Below are positions 30,592 to 37,978 of a stretch of DNA of 51,178 nucleotides, one piece after another. The number at the start of each line of letters is the position of its first letter. Position 1 is the first letter of the stretch. Origin of the DNA: Bacteroidota bacterium (lineage in GTDB: Bacteria > Bacteroidota > Bacteroidia > AKYH767-A > OLB10); assembly GCA_016721435.1 (NCBI GenBank), contig JADKIC010000029.1, forward strand, positions 1 to 51,178. Direction: 5' to 3'. Both the position numbers and the translations under genes were made by a program. Below the pieces are notes generated by a model. The model was given only the letters and a program-made list of their open reading frames with translations. It ran no database searches and was not told the origin of the DNA.

Positions 30592-30786
30592 TTACGAATT
30601 TACGAATCAGTCTCGCCCTGCGGGCGAGACTACGAATATACGAAATACGAATTTACGAATTCGCGAAGTTTACGAAAGTTCGAATGGGGCGATGGGAACG
30701 AATATTACGAATGCTACGAATACTACGAATGCTACGAATGCTACGAATGCTACGAATGCTACGAATGCTACGAATATTACGAATAC
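30592..30786. repeat. TACGAA repeat array A
   Basis: Scattered TACGAAT copies begin at 30,592, right at the deoC start. A regular run of ten 9-base units TACGAAT(GC/AC/AT) spans 30,697-30,786. ORFs reading YECYEC or LRMLRM come from this repeat. Beyond it, 30,787-31,097 is AT-rich with no gene seen. Confidence 0.9.
30610..30630. other. Perfect 9-bp hairpin inside array A
   Basis: GTCTCGCCC (30,610-30,618) pairs exactly with GGGCGAGAC (30,622-30,630) across the loop TGC. It is GC-rich in an AT-rich setting and flanked on both sides by TACGAAT units. Near the deoC start it could act as a terminator or mRNA structure; as mobile DNA it would be a REP- or MITE-like unit. Confidence 0.75.
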
Positions 30787-31097
30787 TGTGATTACTATAA
30801 ATAGAATGTATGACGAGAAAGAGAAAATGAATGAGAAGGAATGAGTATTTAAGAATTGTTGCATGTATCTTCTGATGCAAATGTGAAAGGCTATATTTAT
30901 TGTTGAGCGATATGGGTTTAGATCGGGTTGGTGGGGAGGAAATGGGAGTATTTCATTTTTAGGAAACTGAAAATTTATATTGCTTATGCATCAATAAATG
31001 TAATTTAATTAATTAATAATCAATGCCTCCAAAATAAAAATGTATTTACAAACGAATACAATTATCTTTTATACGATTAGCAAGAAAGGAACATACT

Positions 31098-31565
31098 ATG
31101 ATTGCATTAAAATTGAACAACATGAAAAAAGAAGTACATCGAAATGATTTAATTTTTCCGGACCTAAGTTATAAAATTATTGGTTGTGCATATGATGTTT
31201 ACAATGCACTGGGGCCTGGTCATTTGGAAAGAGTGTATCAAAAAGCACTTGCAACTGCGTTAAAAGATGCAGGGATTGTTTTTAAAGAACAAGCTCCATT
31301 AAATATATTTTTTAAGGGGGCTTCGGTTGGAAAATGCTATGTAGATTTCTTAATAGAAAATGAAATTATTCTAGAATTAAAAAGAGAGATTCGTTCCGGA
31401 AGAGCTTATTTAAAACAAATTCTGAACTATATGCATAGTGGCAAAATGGCTCTGGCAATACTAATTAATTTCGCTACTGATGGTGTAATTACAAAAAGAC
31501 TGGTGCTTGAAGAATATTACAATCCAGCGTCTCAAAATTCGTCCCAAACCCCAAAACCATCTTAG
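31098..31565 (+). CDS. GxxExxY protein (PDDEXK_3 family)
   Basis: A 155-residue protein with the naming motif GHLERVY in NALGPGHLERVYQKAL (about residues 46-61). The PD-(D/E)xK-like core follows as VDFLIENEIILELKRE (Asp, then Glu-Leu-Lys, about 82-97) and YLKQILNYMHSGKMALAILINF. Fold membership implies a nuclease-like domain; the cellular role of the family is unsettled. The start at 31,098 is chosen because AGAAAGGA lies 7 to 8 bases before it; Met9 is an alternative. Note that it is bracketed by TACGAA units on the left (30,592-30,786) and TTCGTA units on the right (31,580-31,740), i.e. in inverted orientation. A second family member is at 50,604-50,984. Confidence 0.88.
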   Translation: MIALKLNNMKKEVHRNDLIFPDLSYKIIGCAYDVYNALGPGHLERVYQKALATALKDAGIVFKEQAPLNIFFKGASVGKCYVDFLIENEIILELKREIRSGRAYLKQILNYMHSGKMALAILINFATDGVITKRLVLEEYYNPASQNSSQTPKPS

Positions 31566-31579
31566 TATTTCAACGCATA

Positions 31580-31809
31580 CGCACCCTTCGTTCATTCGTA
31601 CCATTCGTACCATTCGTTCTTCGTACCATTCGTACCATTCGTACATTCGTACATTCGTACCATTCGTACATTCGTACATTCGTACATTCGTAAAATTAGC
31701 GGATTCGCCCTATTCGAAATTCGTAAATTCGTATCCCTGAAGCAGAGAATGGAAAGATGAAGGCTCATCTTTCCATTCTCTGCTTCAGGGAAGATTCGTA
31801 AATTCGTAA
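31580..31809. repeat. TTCGTA repeat array B
   Basis: Repeats of ATTCGTACC and ATTCGTAC of 8 to 10 bases run to about 31,690, then looser AAATTCGTA copies to 31,733. After the hairpin at 31,734-31,791 the pattern resumes (ATTCGTAAATTCGTAA) to 31,809, touching the ABC exporter stop. This is the reverse-complement orientation of array A. Confidence 0.9.
31734..31791. other. Perfect 27-bp hairpin inside array B
   Basis: 31,734-31,760 (beginning TCCCTGAAGCAGAGAATGG) is the exact reverse complement of 31,765-31,791, with loop AGGC. Such a long perfect stem between two convergent genes could be a bidirectional terminator. It lacks the usual T-run, and its setting inside the repeat array suggests an inserted palindromic element. 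A fold-back assembly artefact cannot be excluded. Confidence 0.85.
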
Positions 31810-31810
31810 C

Positions 31811-33637
31811 CTATTGAAAAGTTTGAAGCTCGTAAAGTCTCTTATAATACCCGCCAAGTTCCAACAACGCTACATGTGTCCCTCTCTCTACTATCTCCCC
31901 TTTATTCATGACGATAATTTCATTAGCGTGTACAATTGTTGAAAGCCGGTGTGCAATGACGAGGGTAGTACGGTTTTGCATGAGGTGAGTAAGGGCATCC
32001 TGTACCAGTCGTTCGGATTCTGTGTCGAGGGCGGAGGTGGCTTCGTCGAGGATGAGGATGGGTGGATTTTTTAAGACGGCACGGGCGATGCTGAGGCGTT
32101 GTCGTTGTCCTCCACTGAGTTTGCCGCCACGATCGCCGATATTAGAATGGTAACCATCAGGCATAGCCGAAATAAAATCATGGGCGTTGGCTACTTTGGC
32201 GGCGTTAATGACCGCTTCCTCTGTGGCATTGTCTACACCAAATGCAATGTTATTGAAAACCGTATCGTTGAACAAAATCGACTCCTGAGTGACTACGCCG
32301 ATCAGCTTTCTCAAATCATGAATGCGAAGTTCGCGGAGATCATGACCATCCAAAAGGATTTGTCCTTCTGCAGGATCATAGTAACGGGGAAGCATATCCG
32401 CCAATGTGGTTTTGCCGGATCCGGATTGTCCCACCAGTGCGATGGTCTTGCCGAAGGGAATGTCAAGGCTGATATTTTTTAATACATTATCGGGCTCTCC
32501 TTTGCGGTAAGAGAAGGAAACATTCCGATAGCTGACCACATTAGTGAAGGTGGCAATATCTTTAGGATGCTCTGCATCTTTTACTGCAACGGGAGCATCG
32601 AGAATATGATAAATACGTTCGCTGGATGCTAATCCTTTTTGAATATTGTACCAGGCAGTCGTGAGCGATTTCGCAGGGGGGATGAGTTGTGAGAAAATGG
32701 CGATGAAGGCGATGAATTCAGATGGTTCAAGGCTCGAGCCAGGACCAAGTACTAATCTTCCTCCGAAGTACATGACGATAGTGAGCACTAATGCACCCAG
32801 AAATTCGCTCAGCGGTGAAGCTAAATCGCGACGTCGACCGATTTTATTTAATAGTCTAAAAAGCTGTTGATTAATATCGCCAAAACGCTTCTTCGATTTT
32901 TCCTCTGCAGTAAACGCATGAATGATACGTAATCCGCCGAGCGATTCATCCAGATTACTTAACAACTCTCCTACTTTAATCTGGGCCAGACCTGATTTTT
33001 TCTTCAGACTCTTCCCTATACGACCAATGATGAGTCCGGCTATCGGCAATAAAACGAGAACGAAGAGTGTGAGTTCTGAACTCATCGTGAACATGGTAAT
33101 CAGGAAAATAATAATATTGAGCGGCTCACGAAAAGCTGCTTCGAGCGAATTCATAATGCCCCACTCCACCTCCTGTACATCATTGGTAACCCGCGCCATA
33201 ATATCCCCTTTGCGTTCATCGGTGAAATAGCCGATGGGTAAAGAGAGAATTTTTGAATAGACATCCCGCCGAATATCACGTACCACACCATTACGAATAG
33301 GTACCAGATAGTACATGGCCATGTAGCGGGTGAAGTTTTTCAACAGGAATAAAATAACGACCAACAGACTAATCAACGACAACGCTTCTAACTGACCATG
33401 ACGAACAACAAAGTCGCCGAGATAATAATTGAAATTGTTCAGCAAGGTCTTTACGGAAAACGTCCAGGGTTGTAAAGTATAATTACGATCCTGACTGAAA
33501 AGAACATTCAGAAAAGGAACAATCATCGTAAGTGAAAAAAGAGAAAAGACAACAGTCAGGATATTAAAGGTAACGCTGGTAATGGCCCGGCTTTTATACG
33601 GACCAATATAACGCAGGAGGCGAAAGTAATTTTTCAC
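31811..33637 (-). CDS. MsbA-like ABC exporter (fused permease and ATPase)
   Basis: A 608-residue half-transporter of the lipid/multidrug exporter class acting as a homodimer in the inner membrane. The N-terminal transmembrane domain (about residues 1-330) has six segments, including ITSVTFNILTVVFSLFSLTMI and LIIFLITMF-like helices. The coupling-helix signature YFTDERKGDIMARVTNDVQEVE matches MsbA-type proteins. The ATPase domain has Walker A GQSGSGKTT, the Q-loop VVTQES, signature LSGGQRQR, Walker B ILILDEATSALD and the switch His in AHRLSTI. The substrate is unknown; lipid A-core flipping or drug export are the usual guesses. It is convergent with the GxxExxY gene, ending 2 bases from array B. 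Confidence 0.93.
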   Translation of the reverse strand: MKNYFRLLRYIGPYKSRAITSVTFNILTVVFSLFSLTMIVPFLNVLFSQDRNYTLQPWTFSVKTLLNNFNYYLGDFVVRHGQLEALSLISLLVVILFLLKNFTRYMAMYYLVPIRNGVVRDIRRDVYSKILSLPIGYFTDERKGDIMARVTNDVQEVEWGIMNSLEAAFREPLNIIIFLITMFTMSSELTLFVLVLLPIAGLIIGRIGKSLKKKSGLAQIKVGELLSNLDESLGGLRIIHAFTAEEKSKKRFGDINQQLFRLLNKIGRRRDLASPLSEFLGALVLTIVMYFGGRLVLGPGSSLEPSEFIAFIAIFSQLIPPAKSLTTAWYNIQKGLASSERIYHILDAPVAVKDAEHPKDIATFTNVVSYRNVSFSYRKGEPDNVLKNISLDIPFGKTIALVGQSGSGKTTLADMLPRYYDPAEGQILLDGHDLRELRIHDLRKLIGVVTQESILFNDTVFNNIAFGVDNATEEAVINAAKVANAHDFISAMPDGYHSNIGDRGGKLSGGQRQRLSIARAVLKNPPILILDEATSALDTESERLVQDALTHLMQNRTTLVIAHRLSTIVHANEIIVMNKGEIVERGTHVALLELGGYYKRLYELQTFQ

Positions 33638-33908
33638 AGGCTGGTAAAGATAGTTATTACTTGCGGGGCGATCGGATGATCATAGAACACTAACTTAAAA
33701 GACGCTGGGGAGGTTATGATCTTTTATACCCACTCCCATTATTGATGCGACCTCCGTGTGAATCAGTTTTGCTCTTTTAATTGAATTGACCCCCTCTAAG
33801 TACTCGTTTGAAAACGGGTGTAAATGATTGTACCTGATTCCAAGTGTCATTTCCTATTAAAGTTTACGTACTATTTATCAATGCTTTACGTTAAATTTGG
33901 CTACAACT

Positions 33909-33922
33909 GTTGTATATACAAC
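33909..33922. promoter_or_regulatory. Candidate operator: 14-bp perfect palindrome
   Basis: GTTGTATATACAAC is a perfect palindrome that includes the likely -33 TTG of the pirin promoter, the place where a dimeric repressor would block RNA polymerase. The sequence style suits a winged-helix regulator of MarR type; that assignment is inference. No regulator gene is adjacent. Confidence 0.5.
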
Positions 33923-33933
33923 TTTTAATACTG

Positions 33934-33941
33934 TATATTTG
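33934..33941 (+). promoter_or_regulatory. Promoter of the pirin gene
   Basis: TATATTTG (TAnnTTTG) has TTG at 33,910-33,912, 21 bases upstream, and lies 31 bases before the pirin ATG. This is the best match to the Bacteroidota promoter consensus in the window. Confidence 0.65.
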
Positions 33942-33971
33942 TATCAACAATTGATGTTAAAACATGTTACT

Positions 33972-34819
33972 ATGAAAAAGGTTCGCAAAATTCTGGTTGC
34001 GGTTGACAAACATATCGGCAACGGCAACTTTGTAAAGAGTCCACTTCCCAATGAATGGGTAGAACAAATTAGTCCCTTTCTGATGCTTGATCATTTTGGT
34101 CCGGCACATGTCAGTAAGGAAAAGCCTTTTATGTTCCTCCACATCCACATAAAGGATTTGAACCCGTGACCCTACTTTTTAAAGGAGAGGTACTTCATCA
34201 CGATAGCATGGGCAACACCGGCAACCTGAAGGCAGGAGATGTACAATGGATGACCGCCGGAAAAGGTATTGTTCATTCTGAAGGAGTACCTCCCGCATTT
34301 CTGGAAAAAGGAGGAGAGATGGAACTCATCCAACTTTGGGTAAACCTTCCCCGTTCGGCAAAACAGCACGAGCCCCGCTATCAGGATCTGCGCGCAGAGA
34401 ACTTCCCGTTGGTGAAAGCAGGGGATGCAAGTCTGAAACTCATTGCCGGATCGTATGATGATAAAACATCTCCGGCTCAATTACTCACTCCGGTGTTGAT
34501 CCTTCATGGAAGACTGGATAAAGATGGGAAGAGCATTATTACCATTCCAAATGAATATAACAGTACCGTATATACGTTAAAAGGTTTATTGAGCACAGAT
34601 GGCTATGAAGTACATGAACGTCATTTGATCTGGTTCAAGGAAGATGGAAGCACGATTGAACTGGAAGCGAAAGAAGACAGTGAGTTTATTGTCCTGGCGG
34701 GTTTACCGATACAGGAACCGGTAGCGAGTTATGGTCCCTTTGTGATGAACAGTAAGACCGAATTGATAGAAGCGTTGGAGGAATATAGAGAGGGGAAGAT
34801 GGGGGTGCTGGAAGGATAA
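33972..34819 (+). CDS. Pirin family protein (one frameshift)
   Basis: A bicupin protein; family members include metal-dependent quercetin 2,3-dioxygenases and transcriptional cofactors. The first frame from 33,972 reads MKKVRKILVAVDKHIGNG, then EQISPFLMLDHFGP. The frame is lost at 34,132, where adding one T to the TT restores FPPHPHKGFEPVTLLF, the cupin metal-binding motif (two His, then Glu). The second frame continues GEVLHHDSMGNTGNLKAGDVQWMTAGKGIVHSEG, again with typical metal-ligand His residues, then the second cupin (GLLSTDGYEVHERHLIWF, FIVLAGLPIQEPVASYGPFVMN). The whole protein is about 282 residues, normal for pirins. YceI follows after an array of repeats; the two are frequently neighbours in Bacteroidota. 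Confidence 0.9.
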
Positions 34820-35017
34820 TTACGAAATACGAAAGGTTACGAAAATACGAAATACGAAATATTACGAAAATACGAAATACGAATATTTACGAAAATACGA
34901 AATACGAAAGGTTACGAAATGCGAAATGCGAAAGGTTACGAAAATACGAAATACGAAAGGTTACGAAAATACGAAATGCGAAATGCGAAATGCGAATAAT
35001 TACGAAATACGAAATTT
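34820..35017. repeat. TACGAAA repeat array C
   Basis: About 200 bases made almost wholly of TACGAAA, TACGAAAGGT and TGCGAAA units of 8 to 11 bases in irregular order, starting 1 base after the pirin stop. Same orientation as array A. The stretch 35,018-35,123 up to the YceI gene holds no ORF. Confidence 0.9.
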
Positions 35018-35123
35018 AGACGTTGGAAATGAATAGTAGAATTTTTTATGATATATGACATATGACTTCTGCAGCTGAAAAATGAATAAATAATTAGAGA
35101 TAAACTTAAAAAAATTAAATAAG

Positions 35124-35666
35124 ATGACAACAGTACTTGAAAAAACAAAGTGGGCGATTGACCCGACACATAGTGAGGTAGGTTTCAAAGTGAAGCACCT
35201 TATGATTACAAATGTTTCCGGCAGCTTCTCGAAGTTTAATGCGGAAGTGAATGCTGAAGATGATTCTTTCAGCAATGCAGATATTGTATTTACTGCAGAT
35301 ATAGACAGCATCAGCACCAACAACGAGCAGCGTGATACACACCTGAAAAGCGTGGATTTCTTCGATGCGGAAAATCATCCACAACTTACGATAAAGGCAG
35401 ACGGTTTGAGTGGTGAAGGAGAGAGCCGTAAACTGAATGGCACGATCACTATGCGTGGAGTAACGAAGCCCATCGTAATGCATGTTGATTTCGGTGGTGT
35501 GGCTAAGGATCCCTGGGGAAATACAAAGGCCGGATTCACACTAACGGGAACGATTAACCGCAAAGACTTTGGCTTGAACTGGAATGCCCCTACAGAAGCA
35601 GGTGGACTATTAGTGAGTGAAGAGGTAAGACTGCATGCAGAGATTCAGTTGGTGAAGCAAGCTTAG
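35124..35666 (+). CDS. YceI family protein
   Basis: A lipocalin-like beta-barrel family that binds polyisoprenoid-type ligands. The 180-residue protein has the family pattern from its start: WAIDPTHSEVGFKVKHLMITNVSGSFSKF (about 11-39), then DIDSISTNNEQRDTHLKSVDFFDAENHPQLTI, then GTITMRGVTKPIVMHVDFGG and GFTLTGTINRKDFGLNW. There is no signal peptide, so this is a cytoplasmic version, common in Bacteroidota next to pirin. Substrate and role are unknown; a stress or MarR-regulated context is frequent in relatives. It ends with a strong terminator. Confidence 0.93.
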   Translation: MTTVLEKTKWAIDPTHSEVGFKVKHLMITNVSGSFSKFNAEVNAEDDSFSNADIVFTADIDSISTNNEQRDTHLKSVDFFDAENHPQLTIKADGLSGEGESRKLNGTITMRGVTKPIVMHVDFGGVAKDPWGNTKAGFTLTGTINRKDFGLNWNAPTEAGGLLVSEEVRLHAEIQLVKQA

Positions 35667-35689
35667 TTATTCATCTACTTCATCTTAAA

Positions 35690-35728
35690 ATTAAGCCCTA
35701 ATACCACTTAGGGCTTAATTATTTTTTT
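35690..35728 (+). terminator. Terminator after YceI
   Basis: ATTAAGCCCTAA (35,690-35,701) pairs perfectly with TTAGGGCTTAAT (35,708-35,719) across a six-base loop, followed by TATTTTTTTA. The stretch 35,730-36,006 has no gene. Confidence 0.85.
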
Positions 35729-36006
35729 AGGATCCTATATACCAGAGTTAAATCCTTTTATTTGCTCTAAAGGTTTAAGGTTAGAAATATGAGCTCTGAC
35801 TATTGAAATTCTAATGTTTTCCAAAAGTTCCTGACGATACCATTTGCACATTAAAACAATATTTTTCATCACAGCTTTTCAATAAGAATTCCATCGCGAT
35901 TTATGGAATATGTAGATTTATTCGTTTGAATACCATAAAATTACATGACTTAAGTTAAGAAACAATCAAATTTCATTTCACTCTTTATGGGGATAAGTGT
36001 TTCCTT

Positions 36007-36014
36007 TATATTTG
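36007..36014 (+). promoter_or_regulatory. Candidate -7 box of the T9SS gene at 36,035
   Basis: TATATTTG lies 20 bases before the ATG; I found no good TTG at the expected distance upstream. Confidence 0.4.
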
Positions 36015-36034
36015 TAATACATAAGCAAACGAAC

Positions 36035-37576
36035 ATGAGAAAACTTATACTTATACCATTTTTAAGCCTACTTTTTACTGTGCATACAGTAAACGCTCAA
36101 AACACGCCGGCTTTATGGAAACATTCTTGTAACTGTGGGGCTATGGAGATGATGTTGCTTGACACCAATCAGAATGTATATATCTTTAATGATGGCAGTA
36201 ATAGTAATGGTATATCGAGCATGATCAAACTTTCTCCTTCCGGCGGACAATATTTCAACAACACGTATCTCCCTGCCGGGTACACTGCTATGCAGTTCAA
36301 CAATAGTATTTATAAGAACGGGAATATATACATAGCCGCTAACGTGAGTAATGCATCCCAGTCCCAATATAACCATTTATGTCTTCTTAAAATAGACACG
36401 CTGGGCAATTTGATCAACCAATTGGTAATCGACACTGTTGAAACCACGCGGCTTATTGGTATTAAGTCTCAACCTTTCTACTCTTATGGTCTTCATATTG
36501 ATCAATCCAATAATATTCATACTTCATTTATAAAAGTAAATGCGGGTTTATCTATATATTCATTTCTGAAATTTGATTCTAATTTAAACCTGATTGCCCA
36601 ATTTCATGACACGCTTGGTTTTGGAGTATATCCCGGGCCTTGTTATTATTTACCGAACGGGACAGTTTACTATGCAGGTCCTGGAAGCATATCGAAATTA
36701 AACTTCAACTACGCCTCTAAAATGTGGACCGCTCCCCTCTATAGTTCATTTGCTGACCCACAAATGATTCATGTAGAAAACGGAGAAGTATTTGTTTTAA
36801 CTAAACAACTCAGCGGTGTGCCGGATCCGGTCAATGTACTAACACGAATATTAGATGCAGGTGTCATATATATCAATAGTTATGATACGATAACTGCCGA
36901 AGGGCCAAATCTTTATTTTACGCAAATGCTCGTTGATTTGAGCAATAATGCCGTTTATCTTGCCGGAAACAATTCCAACCTTCCTCCTACCAAGCGTTAT
37001 GTTAACAAGCACAACTCCATGGACGGTAGTATTGTCTGGAGAGATTCTTCCTTCGCCGGAGGGATGATTCAGGATTTACTGTTGAGTCCTCAGAAGAATG
37101 TGATTGCTGTTGGCGGAGGTAACAACTTTAATGTATGGTTTTACAATGCGCAAGGCACTATTAACAATACCTTTGTATATGATGGTCCCTGCGGTTCCAA
37201 TGATGGTATTGCGGCAGCACGCCTGGATGCTTTCAACAGACTTATCGTAACCGGAAGTTCTTGTGAAAATAATAATACGATCAATTATGGAACTACTTTG
37301 AAATACAACATACCGATCATTACCACCGGCAGTTCAGAAGCGCAGGTATCATTACCAATCTCCATTTCACCTGTTCCGGCCACTACCGAAATTTATTTAT
37401 CAGGTGGAGAAAATTTACATTCAATTGCTTCCATTGATGTTACGGGAAGATCTTTTGAGCTAACTATGGATGGGGACAATCGCATTGATATTTCCATGAT
37501 TCCTGCCGGCATATATCAGTTGGTTGCACATGGTGATAAACATGTTTATAAAGGTAAATTACTGGTTACGCGATAG
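36035..37576 (+). CDS. Secreted propeller-like protein with T9SS sorting domain
   Basis: The start at 36,035 is chosen because it gives a standard signal peptide, MRKLILIPFLSLLFTVHTVNAQ; the upstream in-frame extension (to 35,987) lies on the promoter box. The body (about residues 25-430) is made of short repeats such as LLKIDTLGNLINQLVI, FLKFDSNLNLIAQF and YLAGNNSNLPPTKRYV, the style of bacterial beta-propellers. The C-terminal 80 residues are a T9SS type A sorting domain: SISPVPATTEIYLSGG, then IDVTGRSFEL, then IPAGIYQLVAHGDKHVYKGKLLVTR. The protein should be exported by Sec and anchored or released by the type IX system. The binding partner is unknown. The frame is intact, 514 residues. 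Confidence 0.85.
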   Translation: MRKLILIPFLSLLFTVHTVNAQNTPALWKHSCNCGAMEMMLLDTNQNVYIFNDGSNSNGISSMIKLSPSGGQYFNNTYLPAGYTAMQFNNSIYKNGNIYIAANVSNASQSQYNHLCLLKIDTLGNLINQLVIDTVETTRLIGIKSQPFYSYGLHIDQSNNIHTSFIKVNAGLSIYSFLKFDSNLNLIAQFHDTLGFGVYPGPCYYLPNGTVYYAGPGSISKLNFNYASKMWTAPLYSSFADPQMIHVENGEVFVLTKQLSGVPDPVNVLTRILDAGVIYINSYDTITAEGPNLYFTQMLVDLSNNAVYLAGNNSNLPPTKRYVNKHNSMDGSIVWRDSSFAGGMIQDLLLSPQKNVIAVGGGNNFNVWFYNAQGTINNTFVYDGPCGSNDGIAAARLDAFNRLIVTGSSCENNNTINYGTTLKYNIPIITTGSSEAQVSLPISISPVPATTEIYLSGGENLHSIASIDVTGRSFELTMDGDNRIDISMIPAGIYQLVAHGDKHVYKGKLLVTR

Positions 37577-37587
37577 GGAGGGGAACA

Positions 37588-37766
37588 CCACTACGATGTG
37601 GTTATAATCATGTCGCCACGATGTGGCTATAATCATGTCGCCACGATTTGGCTATAATCATGTCGCCACGATGTGGCTATAATCATGTTACCACGATGCG
37701 GCTATAATCATGTTGCCACGCTGTGGCTATAATCATGTCGCCACGCTGTGGCTATAATCATGTCGC
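37588..37766. repeat. 25-bp tandem repeat array, seven copies, each with a hairpin
   Basis: The period is exactly 25 (ATAATCA at 37,604, 37,629, 37,654, 37,679, 37,704, 37,729, 37,754). Each unit holds GCCAC-GAT-GTGGC or a variant loop (GCT), so the small stem is conserved while the loop changes. It lies directly after the preceding T9SS gene's stop. Confidence 0.9.
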
Positions 37767-37844
37767 TCCTGCGAAAAATTTGTAGGAATAGAAATTCAAC
37801 TTGCTTGAATAATTGGAGGAAATGGTAAAAGGGAAATTGCAACG

Positions 37845-37950
37845 TCCCCTTCAAATCTTTCATCTCTGCTTCCATTTTCTCAACGCGTTTGAACACACGG
37901 TCCCTGGTCCAGTATTCTTCGGGGCTTTTTTGTGAATTGAAGTAAATCAT
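37845..37950 (-). pseudogene. C-terminal remnant of an S24/HTH regulator
   Basis: The minus strand encodes SPEEYWTRDRVFKRVEKMEAEMKDLKGTL. It matches, residue for residue apart from a few changes, the end of the S24 regulator at 49,738-50,537 (LPEEYWAKDRVLKRIEKMEAEMKDLKGTL). Nothing else of that gene is visible here. A leftover of a duplicated or displaced copy. Confidence 0.7.
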
Positions 37951-37978
37951 TATCTTCGTTCTGCCTAAAACCCTACTC

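Noticed and set aside
30582..30880. ORFs of repeated YEC, LRM or IRS residues
   Set aside because: They are translations of the 9-bp TACGAATGC repeat in different frames on both strands.
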